A stretch of DNA of 53,287 bases from Anaerolinea thermolimosa (GTDB taxonomy: Bacteria; Chloroflexota; Anaerolineae; Anaerolineales; Anaerolineaceae), in assembly GCF_001050195.2 (NCBI RefSeq), contig NZ_DF967965.1, forward strand, positions 428,597 through 481,883. The letters are read 5' to 3'. The position numbers and the translations under genes were made by a program. Shown here piece by piece: positions 7,143 to 15,617 of this stretch (positions are counted from its first letter, which is position 1; each line of letters opens with the position of its first letter). The notes under the pieces were generated by a model. The model did no database searches, was not told the origin of the DNA, and saw only the letters and a program-made list of their open reading frames with translations.

Positions 7143-8438
7143 CTACACGCCCTTTAACATGAGGGCTGCAGCTTTCCGTCCGATTTCAATGGCAAAATTC
7201 GTTCCCCGGTCCCAGGGGTAGACCTGACTCATGCTGGCGAAAAAGAGGCCATGAATGGGGGTCTGGATGGGAGGGATGTTTCTGGAATGGTTGACCAGCG
7301 GGATCGGCTGGGCATAGGAAGTGCGCCAGAGCCAGCTTTTGATGAGCCAATCGGGCCGGAAGCCAGGATTAAAACGCTGCAACGCCGGCAGAAAACGCTG
7401 AAGGAGTTCTTCCTGAGAAAGGCGGAAATATTCGTGGTCGGGGTCGAGGTAATCTCCGATGTACACGATGTGCTCACCGCCAAAGTTCTCCGGGCTGACG
7501 AAATTGGTGTGCTCCACCAGCGCCAGGAACGGGAACCCGGCGGATTTGGGCAGGTTGAACCAGTAATACCCCTCGGTGGAGAGCTGGTGGCGTAAGGATA
7601 ACACCATCACCACTGCTCCCATACTTTTCAGGTTCAACAGACCCTTCAGGTATTCATCGGGCAGGGAAGGGGTCAGCCGGGCCATGAGAGCAGGAGAGGT
7701 GGTTGAAAGACAGGCATCGAAGGTCTGTTCTCCATGCTCGAAGGTGAGGGTGATCTTTCCTTCAGGGGTGGGTGAAGTTTGCCTCACAGGGGTGTTCAGG
7801 TGAATTTCGATCCCTCTGGTGCGAAGGTACTGGGCAAAAAGGTCACAGAAGGCCTGGAATCCGCCTTCGAAGGTGGCCAGGCGGGTTGTCCTTGCTTTAA
7901 GCCGCGCCCACATCCAGGCCATGTTGACCTCTTCGTAGTGAGGGCCAAACTTGCCTACGAGGAGCGGTTCAAAGAGGGTGTTATAAATGCTTTCGCCGTA
8001 CCAGGTACGCATCCAGTCGTGAGCGCGGGCCTTTTCCAGGGTTTGCCAGCGGGAGAGGAAACGCAGGTAAGCCGTTACCAGCCCGAAGCGAATCATCCCC
8101 AGTGGAAAACGAAACCCGGGAAAGGTGATAGCTGCTAACGGGCTATCCAGCGGGTAGAAACGCCCGTTGAAGTAGGCGACGGTTCGGGGTCGGGGCACCA
8201 CCACGCGATCTCTGAGGCCCAGCTCATCCAGCAGAGAAAATACCCAGCGGTCGGTCAAAAACCAGTGGTGATAAAACCGTTCCACCGACCAATTCCAGTG
8301 AGGCTCTTTAAATCCGGCGGCCAGCCCGCCTACATAATCGGCGGATTCGAAAACCGATACCCGGTGTCCGGCTTTGTTCAGGTCGAGCGCGGCAGAAAGC
8401 CCGGCCAGGCCTGCTCCAATGATGGCGTAGTGTTTCAT
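7143..8438 (-). CDS. FAD-dependent oxidoreductase of the protoporphyrinogen oxidase/amine oxidase superfamily
   Basis: A 431-residue flavoprotein. The N-terminus has the dinucleotide-binding fingerprint IIGAGLAGLSAALDL followed by a Glu-ending strand VFESADYVGG, typical of the NAD(P)/FAD superfamily that includes HemY-like, phytoene desaturase-like and amine oxidase proteins. The C-terminal GLFFASMSQVYPWDRGTNFA region fits the second FAD contact. The substrate is not clear. ATG 8438 is chosen because it has AAAGGGG upstream and starts after the preceding gene's stop at 8473; a longer frame to 8513 would overlap that gene. Its neighbour is a polytopic UPF0104 protein, so a role in lipid or envelope chemistry is possible. 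Confidence 0.75.
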   Translation of the reverse strand: MKHYAIIGAGLAGLSAALDLNKAGHRVSVFESADYVGGLAAGFKEPHWNWSVERFYHHWFLTDRWVFSLLDELGLRDRVVVPRPRTVAYFNGRFYPLDSPLAAITFPGFRFPLGMIRFGLVTAYLRFLSRWQTLEKARAHDWMRTWYGESIYNTLFEPLLVGKFGPHYEEVNMAWMWARLKARTTRLATFEGGFQAFCDLFAQYLRTRGIEIHLNTPVRQTSPTPEGKITLTFEHGEQTFDACLSTTSPALMARLTPSLPDEYLKGLLNLKSMGAVVMVLSLRHQLSTEGYYWFNLPKSAGFPFLALVEHTNFVSPENFGGEHIVYIGDYLDPDHEYFRLSQEELLQRFLPALQRFNPGFRPDWLIKSWLWRTSYAQPIPLVNHSRNIPPIQTPIHGLFFASMSQVYPWDRGTNFAIEIGRKAAALMLKGV

Positions 8439-8472
8439 GAAGAGAAAGCCCCTTTCATGGTGGATGTGGTTT

Positions 8473-9501
8473 TCATGGGTTTGCCGATGTTGCACCCCGG
8501 GTAGATATTTCAAGTTGTTTCCCCCATCTCAGCGGTTGGCGCAGGTAGTAATAAGCGCCGAGTAAAGTGATGGGGAACCACAAAGCCGCATGAAGGACAA
8601 GGGTATAACCGGCGGCGATCTCCGGCGGGACAGCGTAAGCTACCAGAACAGCGATGCCCGGTGCGTCGAAGGTGCCCACGTAGCCCGGAGCGGATGGCAG
8701 AGTGGTGGCGAGGTTAACAATGCCATTCATGAGCATCAGACCGAAGAAGCTCACCTCGAAGGAAAAGGCATGCATGACGAACCAGTATTTGGCAGTTTCT
8801 AACAGCCAGATGATCACGGTGGTGATAAAAATCATCAGGGCTTCCAGAGGCGAGCGGAGTGACTCGAGGCCGGAGAGAAACCGCAAAGTGAGGTCGCGGG
8901 TTTTTTCTCGTAATCGAGCCGGGAGGATGGGGAGAATACGGTCGAGCAGGCGCTCGGTGACGTGCGGAAACATAGCCGCCAGCAGGAAAACAAGCAGCGC
9001 CCCGAAGAATGCCAGTGAACCGACCAGTGCCAGGGTGCGGATATCCATCCTGCCGATGACCCCCGAATTATGGGTCAGGCGGGCCAGCTCAGGAAGGTTG
9101 ATAAATACGAATCCCAGCATCACCACGCCATCGAAGATGCGTTCCACGATGACCGTGGCCAGAGATGCCGAGACCGGCACCCCTTCCCGCTGTTTGAGGA
9201 TAACCGCCCGCAGAATCTCTCCGGCACGTGCCGGATAGATGTTGTTGCCCATGTACCCGATGGTAACGATGGGAAACATGGTGGCGGTGGGGATTTTCTT
9301 CAACGGTCGCAGCATGTAGTGCCAGCGCCAGCTTCGCACCCATACCCCTACAAAATAGACCGCTACCCCCGGGATGAGCCAGAGATAGCGAGCCGATTGC
9401 ATGATCTGCCAGACCTCAGAGAGCTTGAGGCCCCGCAGTGACAGGTAAATGAAAACGGCGCTGATGATCAGCCCGGCCCAGAATTGCCAGCGCTTGAGCA
9501 T
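8473..9501 (-). CDS. UPF0104/lysylphosphatidylglycerol synthase transmembrane-domain family protein
   Basis: A 342-residue polytopic membrane protein with about eight hydrophobic segments. It carries family motifs such as VGVWVRSWRWHYMLRPL, GYMGNNIYPARAGEILRA and VERIFDGVVML, matching the membrane half of MprF-like flippases (YbhN family). There is no C-terminal lysyl-transferase domain, so it is the stand-alone membrane type whose substrate is generally unknown. Its ATG overlaps the stop of the 44-residue gene upstream (TAATG), pointing to translational coupling. Confidence 0.85.
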   Translation of the reverse strand: MLKRWQFWAGLIISAVFIYLSLRGLKLSEVWQIMQSARYLWLIPGVAVYFVGVWVRSWRWHYMLRPLKKIPTATMFPIVTIGYMGNNIYPARAGEILRAVILKQREGVPVSASLATVIVERIFDGVVMLGFVFINLPELARLTHNSGVIGRMDIRTLALVGSLAFFGALLVFLLAAMFPHVTERLLDRILPILPARLREKTRDLTLRFLSGLESLRSPLEALMIFITTVIIWLLETAKYWFVMHAFSFEVSFFGLMLMNGIVNLATTLPSAPGYVGTFDAPGIAVLVAYAVPPEIAAGYTLVLHAALWFPITLLGAYYYLRQPLRWGKQLEISTRGATSANP

Positions 9502-9635
9502 TAGAAGCGAACCAGGGAAAGCACCATCGCCAGGATCAACAAGACCGACAGGCCCATGAAAATCAACTGGTTTCGGCGCATAATACGCTGGTCACGGCTG
9601 AGCTTGGTCTTCCCGCTTTTCGATTGCTGTGCCAT
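9501..9635 (-). CDS. 44-residue single-span membrane protein
   Basis: A short ORF with an AAGGAG ribosome site seven bases before its ATG. The first half is basic and polar (KSGKTKLSRDQRIMRRN); residues 24-42 form one hydrophobic helix (LIFMGLSVLLILAMVLSLV). Its TAA shares a base with the ATG of the UPF0104 gene. The ribosome site, coupling and clean topology argue that it is real and not noise. A TACAAT -10 at 9665-9670 may drive it. No known family recognised. Confidence 0.7.
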   Translation of the reverse strand: MAQQSKSGKTKLSRDQRIMRRNQLIFMGLSVLLILAMVLSLVRF

Positions 9636-9664
9636 TTTCTTACTCCTTGACAGATTTCGCGCTT

Positions 9665-9670
9665 ATTGTA
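9665..9670 (-). promoter_or_regulatory. Possible -10 for the small membrane protein operon
   Basis: TACAAT on the minus strand, about 30 bp before the ATG at 9635; the -35 (CCTGTG at 17 bp) is poor. Confidence 0.35.
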
Positions 9671-9702
9671 CTCGAATTTCGCAACAGCACAGGGGTGAAC
9701 CA

Positions 9703-10023
9703 TTATTCTTGAAATGCCGTCAGGGTGAGGATTTCTTCATCGGTGAAATTCTGCCCTTCCTTTGCCAGCACCAGTTTGTCGTCCTTGTCATCCAGGCGGT
9801 GGATGACGGCAATGCAAACCCCGAGGAATTCATGGAGAGGGTAATCAATCCCCAGCACATAGGCGTCAAGGTCTTCGCCATCAGGGGCGGGCACACCGGG
9901 TACGTACCCGTAATTCACCGGGTAGGTGAACCCGTGCTGCGGGTGTTGTGAACCAAGCGGACGATCGATTACAACCTTTACCGATTGACCGATCCAGGTG
10001 CGCAGTATGCTGGTCTCTGGCAC
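9703..10023 (-). CDS. Inorganic pyrophosphatase, short form
   Basis: A 106-residue protein with the family I pyrophosphatase core: RPLGSQHP, FTYPVNYGYVPG and the metal site DGEDLDAYVLG, whose spaced Asp residues bind the magnesium ions that hydrolyse PPi. Full-length family I enzymes are near 175 residues; this belongs to a recognisable short group. It starts at GTG 10023, three bases after the ppk2 stop, so the two are co-transcribed. PPi removal next to polyphosphate use makes functional sense. Confidence 0.8.
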   Translation of the reverse strand: MPETSILRTWIGQSVKVVIDRPLGSQHPQHGFTYPVNYGYVPGVPAPDGEDLDAYVLGIDYPLHEFLGVCIAVIHRLDDKDDKLVLAKEGQNFTDEEILTLTAFQE

Positions 10024-10026
10024 GGC

Positions 10027-10860
10027 TTAGCCTGACCGATCTTCTTGAGATAACTGCCGCCGAAATTCGGCTATCTCCTGGGCTGAGAAGGGGGCCGGCA
10101 GGCGGATTTCAAGGTTTTGGAGGGTTTCAACCAGCAGGGTGCTGATCACCAGGTCACGATACCACTTTTTGTTTGCCGGAACGACATACCAGGGTGCCCA
10201 TGGAGTGCTGGTTTTCTCAAGCACATCTTCGTAGGCTTTCATGTACTCTTTCCACAGAGCGCGTTCCTTGAGGTCTCCGGCATTAAACTTCCAGTTTTTT
10301 TCGGGCTTTTCCAGGCGCTCAAGCAGGCGTTCTTTCTGTTCCTGAGGATCAATGTGGAGGAAAAATTTGAGGATGGTCGTCCCTTCGTCAGTGAGGAGGC
10401 GTTCGAAGGCGTTGATTTGCTCATAGCGCTTCTTCCACACAGCCTCAGGGACAAGGCTGTGCACCCGGACTACCAGTACATCCTCGTAGTGACTGCGGTT
10501 AAAGATGACAATCTCTCCACGAGCCGGGGTTTGCTGATGCACCCGCCAGAGATAATCGTGGTCAAGCTCTACGGGTGTGGGCACCTTAAAGCTGGCCACG
10601 CGCACTCCCTGTGGATTGACACCCTCGAAGACACGTCGGATCACACCGTCCTTTCCGCTGGTGTCCATACCCTGCAATACCACAAGCACCCTGTGCTTAT
10701 GCTCGGCATAAAGGCTTTCTTGCAGGGCTTCCAGCTGACGATTCAACTGAAGCAGGCTTTGCTCGGCGTTCTCCTTGCCGCCGGGGGCATAGCGGGTTTC
10801 GGCGGGATCAAAATCATCCAGGTTGACCTTTTTGTCAAGGTCGATACGATAGGTGTGCAT
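10027..10860 (-). CDS. ppk2: Polyphosphate kinase 2 family nucleotide phosphotransferase
   Basis: A 277-residue PPK2 protein, which transfers phosphate between polyphosphate and nucleotides. It has the Walker A GMDTSGKDGVIRRVFEG, the lid/substrate motif FNRSHYEDVLVVRVH and LKFFLHIDPQEQKERL. A single domain of this size is typical of the class that phosphorylates AMP and/or ADP, but direction and nucleotide preference cannot be read here. ATG 10860 opens the conserved N-terminus MHTYRIDLDKKV; the frame continues upstream to 10986 without family similarity. A promoter lies at 10895-10922, back to back with that of the xylan cassette. Confidence 0.9.
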   Translation of the reverse strand: MHTYRIDLDKKVNLDDFDPAETRYAPGGKENAEQSLLQLNRQLEALQESLYAEHKHRVLVVLQGMDTSGKDGVIRRVFEGVNPQGVRVASFKVPTPVELDHDYLWRVHQQTPARGEIVIFNRSHYEDVLVVRVHSLVPEAVWKKRYEQINAFERLLTDEGTTILKFFLHIDPQEQKERLLERLEKPEKNWKFNAGDLKERALWKEYMKAYEDVLEKTSTPWAPWYVVPANKKWYRDLVISTLLVETLQNLEIRLPAPFSAQEIAEFRRQLSQEDRSG

Positions 10861-10894
10861 GGGGTAATGCCTTTCTGTGGGAAGAGCTAAACCC

Positions 10895-10922
10895 ATTATA
10901 CTCCTCGTGAAAGGGGGCGGAA
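10895..10922 (-). promoter_or_regulatory. ppk2 promoter
   Basis: Minus-strand TTCCGC (10917-10922), 16 bp, TATAAT (10895-10900). The -10 is perfect, the -35 weak. Confidence 0.55.
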
Positions 10923-10945
10923 CGCAGTGGGATAGCGAGAGGACG

Positions 10946-10975
10946 TTACCCTTTGTGAGGCTTTCTGGATATAAT
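10946..10975 (+). promoter_or_regulatory. Promoter of the esterase-xylB operon
   Basis: TATAAT at 10970-10975 with a weak TTACCC (10946-10951) 18 bp upstream; the ribosome site AGGAG sits before ATG 11005. Confidence 0.5.
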
Positions 10976-11004
10976 GATTTCATCAATCACCTCAGGAGTG
11001 TTCT

Positions 11005-11979
11005 ATGGCTTTCTTTGATTTTCCTTTTGACCAGCTGGTTACCTACAAGCCGCCGCGCGGTGAGCCGGCGGATTTCGATGCCTTCTGGCAGTCCACGCTT
11101 GCTGAAGCCCGTCAGAAGCCGCTGAATCCGCGCTTCACCCTGTACCCGATGGGTTTAAAAGTTTTGGAGGTGTTCGATGTCACTTATGCCGGATACGGCG
11201 GACAGGATATCAAAGGCTGGTTGATTGTACCGGCCCGGCGGGAGAAGCCATTGCCCTGTGTGGTCGAGTATATTGGCTACGGCGGGGGAAGGGGTTCTCC
11301 GCTGAACTGGCTCACCTGGCCGTCAGCCGGTTATGCCACTCTGGTGATGGATACCCGCGGACAGGGGAGCTCCTGGCAACCCGGCGATACCCCTGATCCT
11401 GAACCTGATGGGAGCAATCCGCAACATCCTGGCTTTATGACACGCGGTGTGCTCCATCCGAAAACTTATTATTACCGGCGGGTCTTTGTAGATGCCGTGC
11501 GTGCGATTGAGGCGGCGCAAAGCTTCGAAGGGGTTGATCCTGAGCGTATTGCGGTCACTGGTGGAAGCCAGGGAGGCGGGATTACGCTGGCGGCGGCGGG
11601 GCTTTCGGCAGCGGTTAAGGCCGCGATGCCCGATGTGCCTTTCCTCTGTCATTACCGGCGCGCCACGCAAATTGTGGATACACACCCCTATGCGGAAATT
11701 GCCAATTTCTGCAAGGTGCATCGGGATAAGGTGGAGCAAGTCTTCCAGACTCTGGCGTATTTCGACGGTATGAGCTTCGCGGCCAGAGCCACAGCCCCGG
11801 CGTTGTTCTCCGTTGGATTAATGGATACCATTTGCCCGCCCTCTACAGTTTATGCGGCGTACAACCATTACGCCGGCCCAAAGGAAATTCGGGTGTATGA
11901 ATACAATAACCATGAAGGCGGCGGTGTGTATCAGACGGAGGCAAAATTGAAGTTCCTCCAGAATCTCTGGCCGGTGTAG
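11005..11979 (+). CDS. Acetyl-xylan esterase / cephalosporin-C deacetylase (CE7 family)
   Basis: An alpha/beta hydrolase that removes acetyl groups from xylan fragments or short acylated sugars. The catalytic triad reads Ser188 in GGSQGG, Asp274 in LMDTICPPS and His303 in NNHEGG, the same numbering as I recall for the Thermotoga maritima CE7 enzyme. RGQGSSW near 118 is also typical. The 324-residue length matches the family, and no signal peptide is present, so it acts in the cytoplasm on imported acetylated oligosaccharides. It precedes xylulokinase, which fits a small xylan-sugar cassette. Confidence 0.93.
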   Translation: MAFFDFPFDQLVTYKPPRGEPADFDAFWQSTLAEARQKPLNPRFTLYPMGLKVLEVFDVTYAGYGGQDIKGWLIVPARREKPLPCVVEYIGYGGGRGSPLNWLTWPSAGYATLVMDTRGQGSSWQPGDTPDPEPDGSNPQHPGFMTRGVLHPKTYYYRRVFVDAVRAIEAAQSFEGVDPERIAVTGGSQGGGITLAAAGLSAAVKAAMPDVPFLCHYRRATQIVDTHPYAEIANFCKVHRDKVEQVFQTLAYFDGMSFAARATAPALFSVGLMDTICPPSTVYAAYNHYAGPKEIRVYEYNNHEGGGVYQTEAKLKFLQNLWPV

Positions 11980-11998
11980 GATTAGGAGGAGGTGTTGC

Positions 11999-13495
11999 AT
12001 GGAAGTTTTCCTTGGAATTGATGTCTCCACCACAGGAGTCAAGGCATTGCTGGTTGGACGAGATGGCAGTGTAGTGGGCAGTGCCACTACCGAGCAACCG
12101 CTCTTCACGCCGCATCCTTTATGGAGTGAGCAAAATCCTGAAGACTGGTGGAAGGGGGCTGTCCAGAGCATCCGTGAGGTGTTACGCAGTACGGGGGTTT
12201 CGGGGGCCGATGTGGTGGGGATTGGCCTTACCGGCCAGATGCACGGCCTCACTCTGCTGGATGAGGCGGGTCAGGTATTAAGACCGGCCATTCTCTGGAA
12301 TGATCAGCGCACCGGACCTCAGTGTGATGAAATCCGCGCCAGGCTGGGACGGGAGCGGCTCATCCAAATCACCGGCAACGATGCGCTCACTGGCTTTACA
12401 GCACCGAAGATCCTCTGGGTGCAGGAAAATGAACCTGAGGTCTATCGAAAAATCAGGCACATTTTACTGCCTAAAGATTATGTGCGCTATCGGTTGATCG
12501 GAGAATTTGCGGTAGACCGCGCTGATGGGTCGGGAACGATTCTTTTTGACCTGCACCATCGGGACTGGTCGCCCGAGATGCTGGCCGCCTTAGGCATCTC
12601 ACTGGACTGGTTGCCCAAAACGTATGAAGGCCCCGAGGTGACTGGCAGAATTACGGCTGAAGCCGCACAGCTGACCGGTCTCCGAGAGGGAACCCCTGTT
12701 TGCGCAGGTGGAGGCGATCAGGCGGCTCAGGCGGTGGGTGTGGGGGCAGTACGGCCCGGGATCGTGGCCCTCACCCTGGGAACTTCAGGGGTGGTGTTTG
12801 CCACTACAGACCAGGCCTATATTGAGAAGGAAGGGCGCCTTCACGCATTCTGCCATGCGGTGCCCGGGCGCTGGCATCTGATGGGGGTGATGCTTTCGGC
12901 GGCAGGGAGTCTGCGCTGGTACCATGATACCTTTACCCCCGATCTTTCGTATGATGCGCTTATTGCTCCGGCAGGAGATGTGCCTGCCGGTGCAGAAGGA
13001 TTGCTCTTCTTGCCTTATCTCACCGGAGAGCGCACCCCGCACCCCGATCCGCTGGCGCGCGGGGCGTTTGCCGGGTTGACCATCCGGCATGGAATGGCTC
13101 ACATGACTCGTGCGGTTCTGGAAGGGGTGGCGTTTGGCCTGCGGGATAGTTTTGAGTTAATGCGCTCAGCCGGGCTGACCCAGATTGAACAGGTGAGAGT
13201 CTCTGGAGGAGGGGCCCGAAGCCCCATCTGGCGGCAAATTTTAGCGGATGTGTTCAATGTTGAGCTTGTAACGGTCAATACCACCGAAGGGGCTGCGTAT
13301 GGCGCGGCCCTGCTGGCGGGGGTGGGGGTTGGCGTCTGGCCGAGTGTGGATGCGGCATGTGCCGCCACTGTGCGCTCGACCGGTGCAACTCACCCACGGG
13401 CCGAACAGGTAAAACGGTATGAGAAAATTTACCCGCTTTACCGCCAGCTTTACCCGACATTGAAGGAGCTTACGCATCAATTGAGCAGCGTTTAG
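11999..13495 (+). CDS. xylB: Xylulokinase
   Basis: An FGGY-family kinase converting D-xylulose to xylulose 5-phosphate. It starts MEVFLGIDVSTTGVKALL (phosphate-binding Asp8), has GLTGQMHGL near 77-85 and WNDQRT at 100-105, both characteristic of xylulokinases, and the catalytic GGGDQAAQAVG with Asp240. VSGGGARSPIWRQI near 400 is the ATP-site signature. The length (498) is normal. AGGAGGAGG precedes the ATG, 19 bp after the esterase stop. Xylose isomerase is not in the window. Confidence 0.93.
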   Translation: MEVFLGIDVSTTGVKALLVGRDGSVVGSATTEQPLFTPHPLWSEQNPEDWWKGAVQSIREVLRSTGVSGADVVGIGLTGQMHGLTLLDEAGQVLRPAILWNDQRTGPQCDEIRARLGRERLIQITGNDALTGFTAPKILWVQENEPEVYRKIRHILLPKDYVRYRLIGEFAVDRADGSGTILFDLHHRDWSPEMLAALGISLDWLPKTYEGPEVTGRITAEAAQLTGLREGTPVCAGGGDQAAQAVGVGAVRPGIVALTLGTSGVVFATTDQAYIEKEGRLHAFCHAVPGRWHLMGVMLSAAGSLRWYHDTFTPDLSYDALIAPAGDVPAGAEGLLFLPYLTGERTPHPDPLARGAFAGLTIRHGMAHMTRAVLEGVAFGLRDSFELMRSAGLTQIEQVRVSGGGARSPIWRQILADVFNVELVTVNTTEGAAYGAALLAGVGVGVWPSVDAACAATVRSTGATHPRAEQVKRYEKIYPLYRQLYPTLKELTHQLSSV

Positions 13496-13529
13496 GTGGC
13501 TCGTTGGTTGTTCTGGTCTCCATCGCGGT

Positions 13530-13553
13530 ACAGCCCGGGATATCCCGGGCTGT
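13530..13553 (+). terminator. Hairpin after xylB
   Basis: A 10-bp stem ACAGCCCGGG/CCCGGGCTGT with a 4-nt loop, then only TTTG. A moderate terminator by sequence. Confidence 0.55.
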
Positions 13554-13595
13554 TTGACTGGAAAAGGCTGGCTTGAGAGGACGTAAAAACGGAGC

Positions 13596-13623
13596 TTCGC
13601 AAATCGTTCAAATCTACTACAAT
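13596..13623 (+). promoter_or_regulatory. pncC promoter (predicted leaderless)
   Basis: TTCGCA (13596-13601), 16 bp, TACAAT (13618-13623). Seven bases beyond the -10 is 13630, the A of the chosen ATG. Confidence 0.5.
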
Positions 13624-13629
13624 AAGGAT

Positions 13630-14148
13630 ATGGAAGATCATTATGCTCTTGCTACACAGGTTGGAGAGGCGTTGCGCCGACGCCGCCTGAAACTGATAAC
13701 GGCAGAATCATGCACAGGTGGGTTGATCGGAGACTGGATTACCGATGTGCCGGGCTCATCCGATTACTACCTGGGGGGTGTGGTGGCATATTCTTATGCG
13801 GCGAAAATCAGCCTGCTTGGGGTGCCGCCAGGGTTACTGGCCCAGTTTGGTGCGGTGAGCGAAGAGGCTGTACGTGAAATGGCGCGCGGGGCTCAGCGGC
13901 TATTGACAGGCGAGTATCCAATCTCTGAGGTGGTAGCGCTGGCAGTAAGCGGGATTGCCGGGCCGGGTGGGGGCATGCCCGATAAACCGGTGGGGCTGGT
14001 GTGGATTGCCCTGTGTGCTCCGGATTTTGAGCAGGCTTACCGGTTCATCTGGAGCGGAAACCGGTTGGAGAACAAGGCGCAATCGGCGCATGAAGCCCTG
14101 CGGTTATTGCTGGAATATTTAGAAGGAACACCCCGGGAGAAGGCATGA
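13630..14148 (+). CDS. pncC: Nicotinamide-nucleotide amidase (CinA C-terminal domain protein)
   Basis: A 172-residue stand-alone CinA C-terminal domain, which deamidates nicotinamide mononucleotide to nicotinate mononucleotide in NAD recycling. Family motifs are ITAESCTGGLIGDWITDVPGSS, VVAYSYAAKISLLGV and LAVSGIAGPGGG. ATG 13630 begins the conserved domain (MEDHYALATQVGEAL); a frame extending to 13573 adds 19 residues without family likeness. The predicted transcription start coincides with the ATG. It overlaps the next ORF by ATGA. Confidence 0.9.
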   Translation: MEDHYALATQVGEALRRRRLKLITAESCTGGLIGDWITDVPGSSDYYLGGVVAYSYAAKISLLGVPPGLLAQFGAVSEEAVREMARGAQRLLTGEYPISEVVALAVSGIAGPGGGMPDKPVGLVWIALCAPDFEQAYRFIWSGNRLENKAQSAHEALRLLLEYLEGTPREKA

Positions 14149-14381
14149 AATGGCCCGTGGAGGAAATCCTGGTGCATTGGGAAGGGGATGGCTCCATTAC
14201 TCCCCGGTGGTTTACTGTTCGCGGAGATAAGATTCAGGTCGATTCTACCGGCCGCTCCTGGCGCGATGCGGAAGGGTATCACGTCCTTTGCATGACACAC
14301 ACCGGAGCGGTTTACGAACTGGTGTTAACTCCCGTAGCCGCATGGGAAGCACGTTTTCCAAGAGAAATGAAGAAAGGGTAG
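14145..14381 (+). CDS. Small protein of unknown function
   Basis: A 78-residue ORF coupled to pncC through an ATGA overlap and ending 3 bp before the GT28 gene. It is rich in Trp and beta-strand-like pattern (WEGDGSITPRWFTVRGDKI, GRSWRDAEGYHVLCMTHTG). No membrane segment or catalytic motif. The tight packing on both sides is the main evidence that it is expressed. No family recognised. Confidence 0.6.
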   Translation: MKWPVEEILVHWEGDGSITPRWFTVRGDKIQVDSTGRSWRDAEGYHVLCMTHTGAVYELVLTPVAAWEARFPREMKKG

Positions 14382-14384
14382 TCG

Positions 14385-15617
14385 ATGGATCAAGAAAAGA
14401 AGCGGATATTAATCCTGACCGCCGATGCCGGTTTTGGGCATCGCAGTGCCGCCAATGCCATTGCGGCAGCGCTTTCTGATCATTATCGAGACCAGGTGGA
14501 CGTGGATGTGGTCAACCCGCTGGAGGATCGGCGGACGCCTTTCTTTCTGAGAGAAGCACAGTCCGATTACGATAAACTGGTGCGCAGCGTTCCAGAGCTG
14601 TATCGCTTCGGGTATGATGCCAGTGATACCACCGTTACCAGTGCGATTGTTGAAAGCGCCCTGACCGTGTTGCTTTATGAAGTGATGCGCGATGTGGTGC
14701 GTTATTACCGGCCGGATGTGATCGTCACCACTTACCCTCTCTACCAGGCGCCGCTGGGGGCGGTGTTCACAATGTTAAACCGTGATATACCCCTTCTCAC
14801 CGTGGTCACCGATCTGGCTACGGTGCATCGCATTTGGTTCAACCGGAATGTGGACTACTGCCTGGTGCCTACCGAAATCGTCCGTGATCTGGCCATCCAT
14901 TATGGCCTTTCGGAAGAGCAGGTGAAGGTGACGGGAATACCGGTCAACCCGGAACTTGCGCGCGAACAGCGTTCTGTCTCGGAGATTCGTCGTGAACTGG
15001 GCTGGCGTGAGGATTTAATCACGGTTCTGGCTGTAGGGAGCAAACGGGTAGACCGGTTGATGGATACTTTGAATGTACTCAACCATTTTGGTCATCCTCT
15101 GCAACTGGCGGTGGTTACTGGAAAGGACGTGGAAACCTACCGCGAACTCCAGCAGGTTGAGTGGCATATTCCGGTTCATTTATATGAATTTGCCAGCAAT
15201 GTTCCGGTGATGATGCGTGCAGCAGATGGTCTGATTTGCAAGGCAGGGGGACTGATTATCACGGAGGCACTGGCGGCGGGTTGCCCGATGATGCTGATCG
15301 ATGTTATCCCTGGTCAGGAAACAGGGAACGCCGAATATGTGGTTGACGCGGGAGCGGGTGATCTGGCACGGAGTGATATCGAGGTGCTGGAAGTGTTTGC
15401 GCACTGGATGTTAGACGGGCAGAAACTCCTCCGGCAACGCGCCGCCAGGGCGGCAGCGTTAGGAAAACCTCTGGCAGCGTATGAAGTGGCGGGATTGGCT
15501 TATGAGTGTGCGATCCGCGGAGCCTCATTGCACCATCGTATGTTCAGCCGGCGTACATTGATCGACCTGTTCAACCGTAACCAGATCCGCTGGGGAGATA
15601 CCCGCGATCTTAAATGA
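14385..15617 (+). CDS. GT28-family glycosyltransferase, MGDG synthase / processive diacylglycerol glucosyltransferase-like
   Basis: A 410-residue two-Rossmann glycosyltransferase of the MurG/UgtP/MGDG-synthase kind. The opening ILILTADAGFGHRSAANAI is the acceptor-side signature of that group (compare the GxGH motif), and the C-terminal half has ADGLICKAGGLIITEALAAGCPMM, the UDP-sugar site. Such enzymes add glucose or galactose to diacylglycerol at the inner membrane face. The exact sugar and number of additions cannot be told. It overlaps the following nucleosidase by ATGA. Confidence 0.85.
   Translation: MDQEKKRILILTADAGFGHRSAANAIAAALSDHYRDQVDVDVVNPLEDRRTPFFLREAQSDYDKLVRSVPELYRFGYDASDTTVTSAIVESALTVLLYEVMRDVVRYYRPDVIVTTYPLYQAPLGAVFTMLNRDIPLLTVVTDLATVHRIWFNRNVDYCLVPTEIVRDLAIHYGLSEEQVKVTGIPVNPELAREQRSVSEIRRELGWREDLITVLAVGSKRVDRLMDTLNVLNHFGHPLQLAVVTGKDVETYRELQQVEWHIPVHLYEFASNVPVMMRAADGLICKAGGLIITEALAAGCPMMLIDVIPGQETGNAEYVVDAGAGDLARSDIEVLEVFAHWMLDGQKLLRQRAARAAALGKPLAAYEVAGLAYECAIRGASLHHRMFSRRTLIDLFNRNQIRWGDTRDLK

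Noticed and set aside
8439-8513. Longer start for the FAD oxidoreductase at 8513
   Set aside because: It would overlap the UPF0104 gene; ATG 8438 has AAAGGGG and the FAD motif begins right after it.
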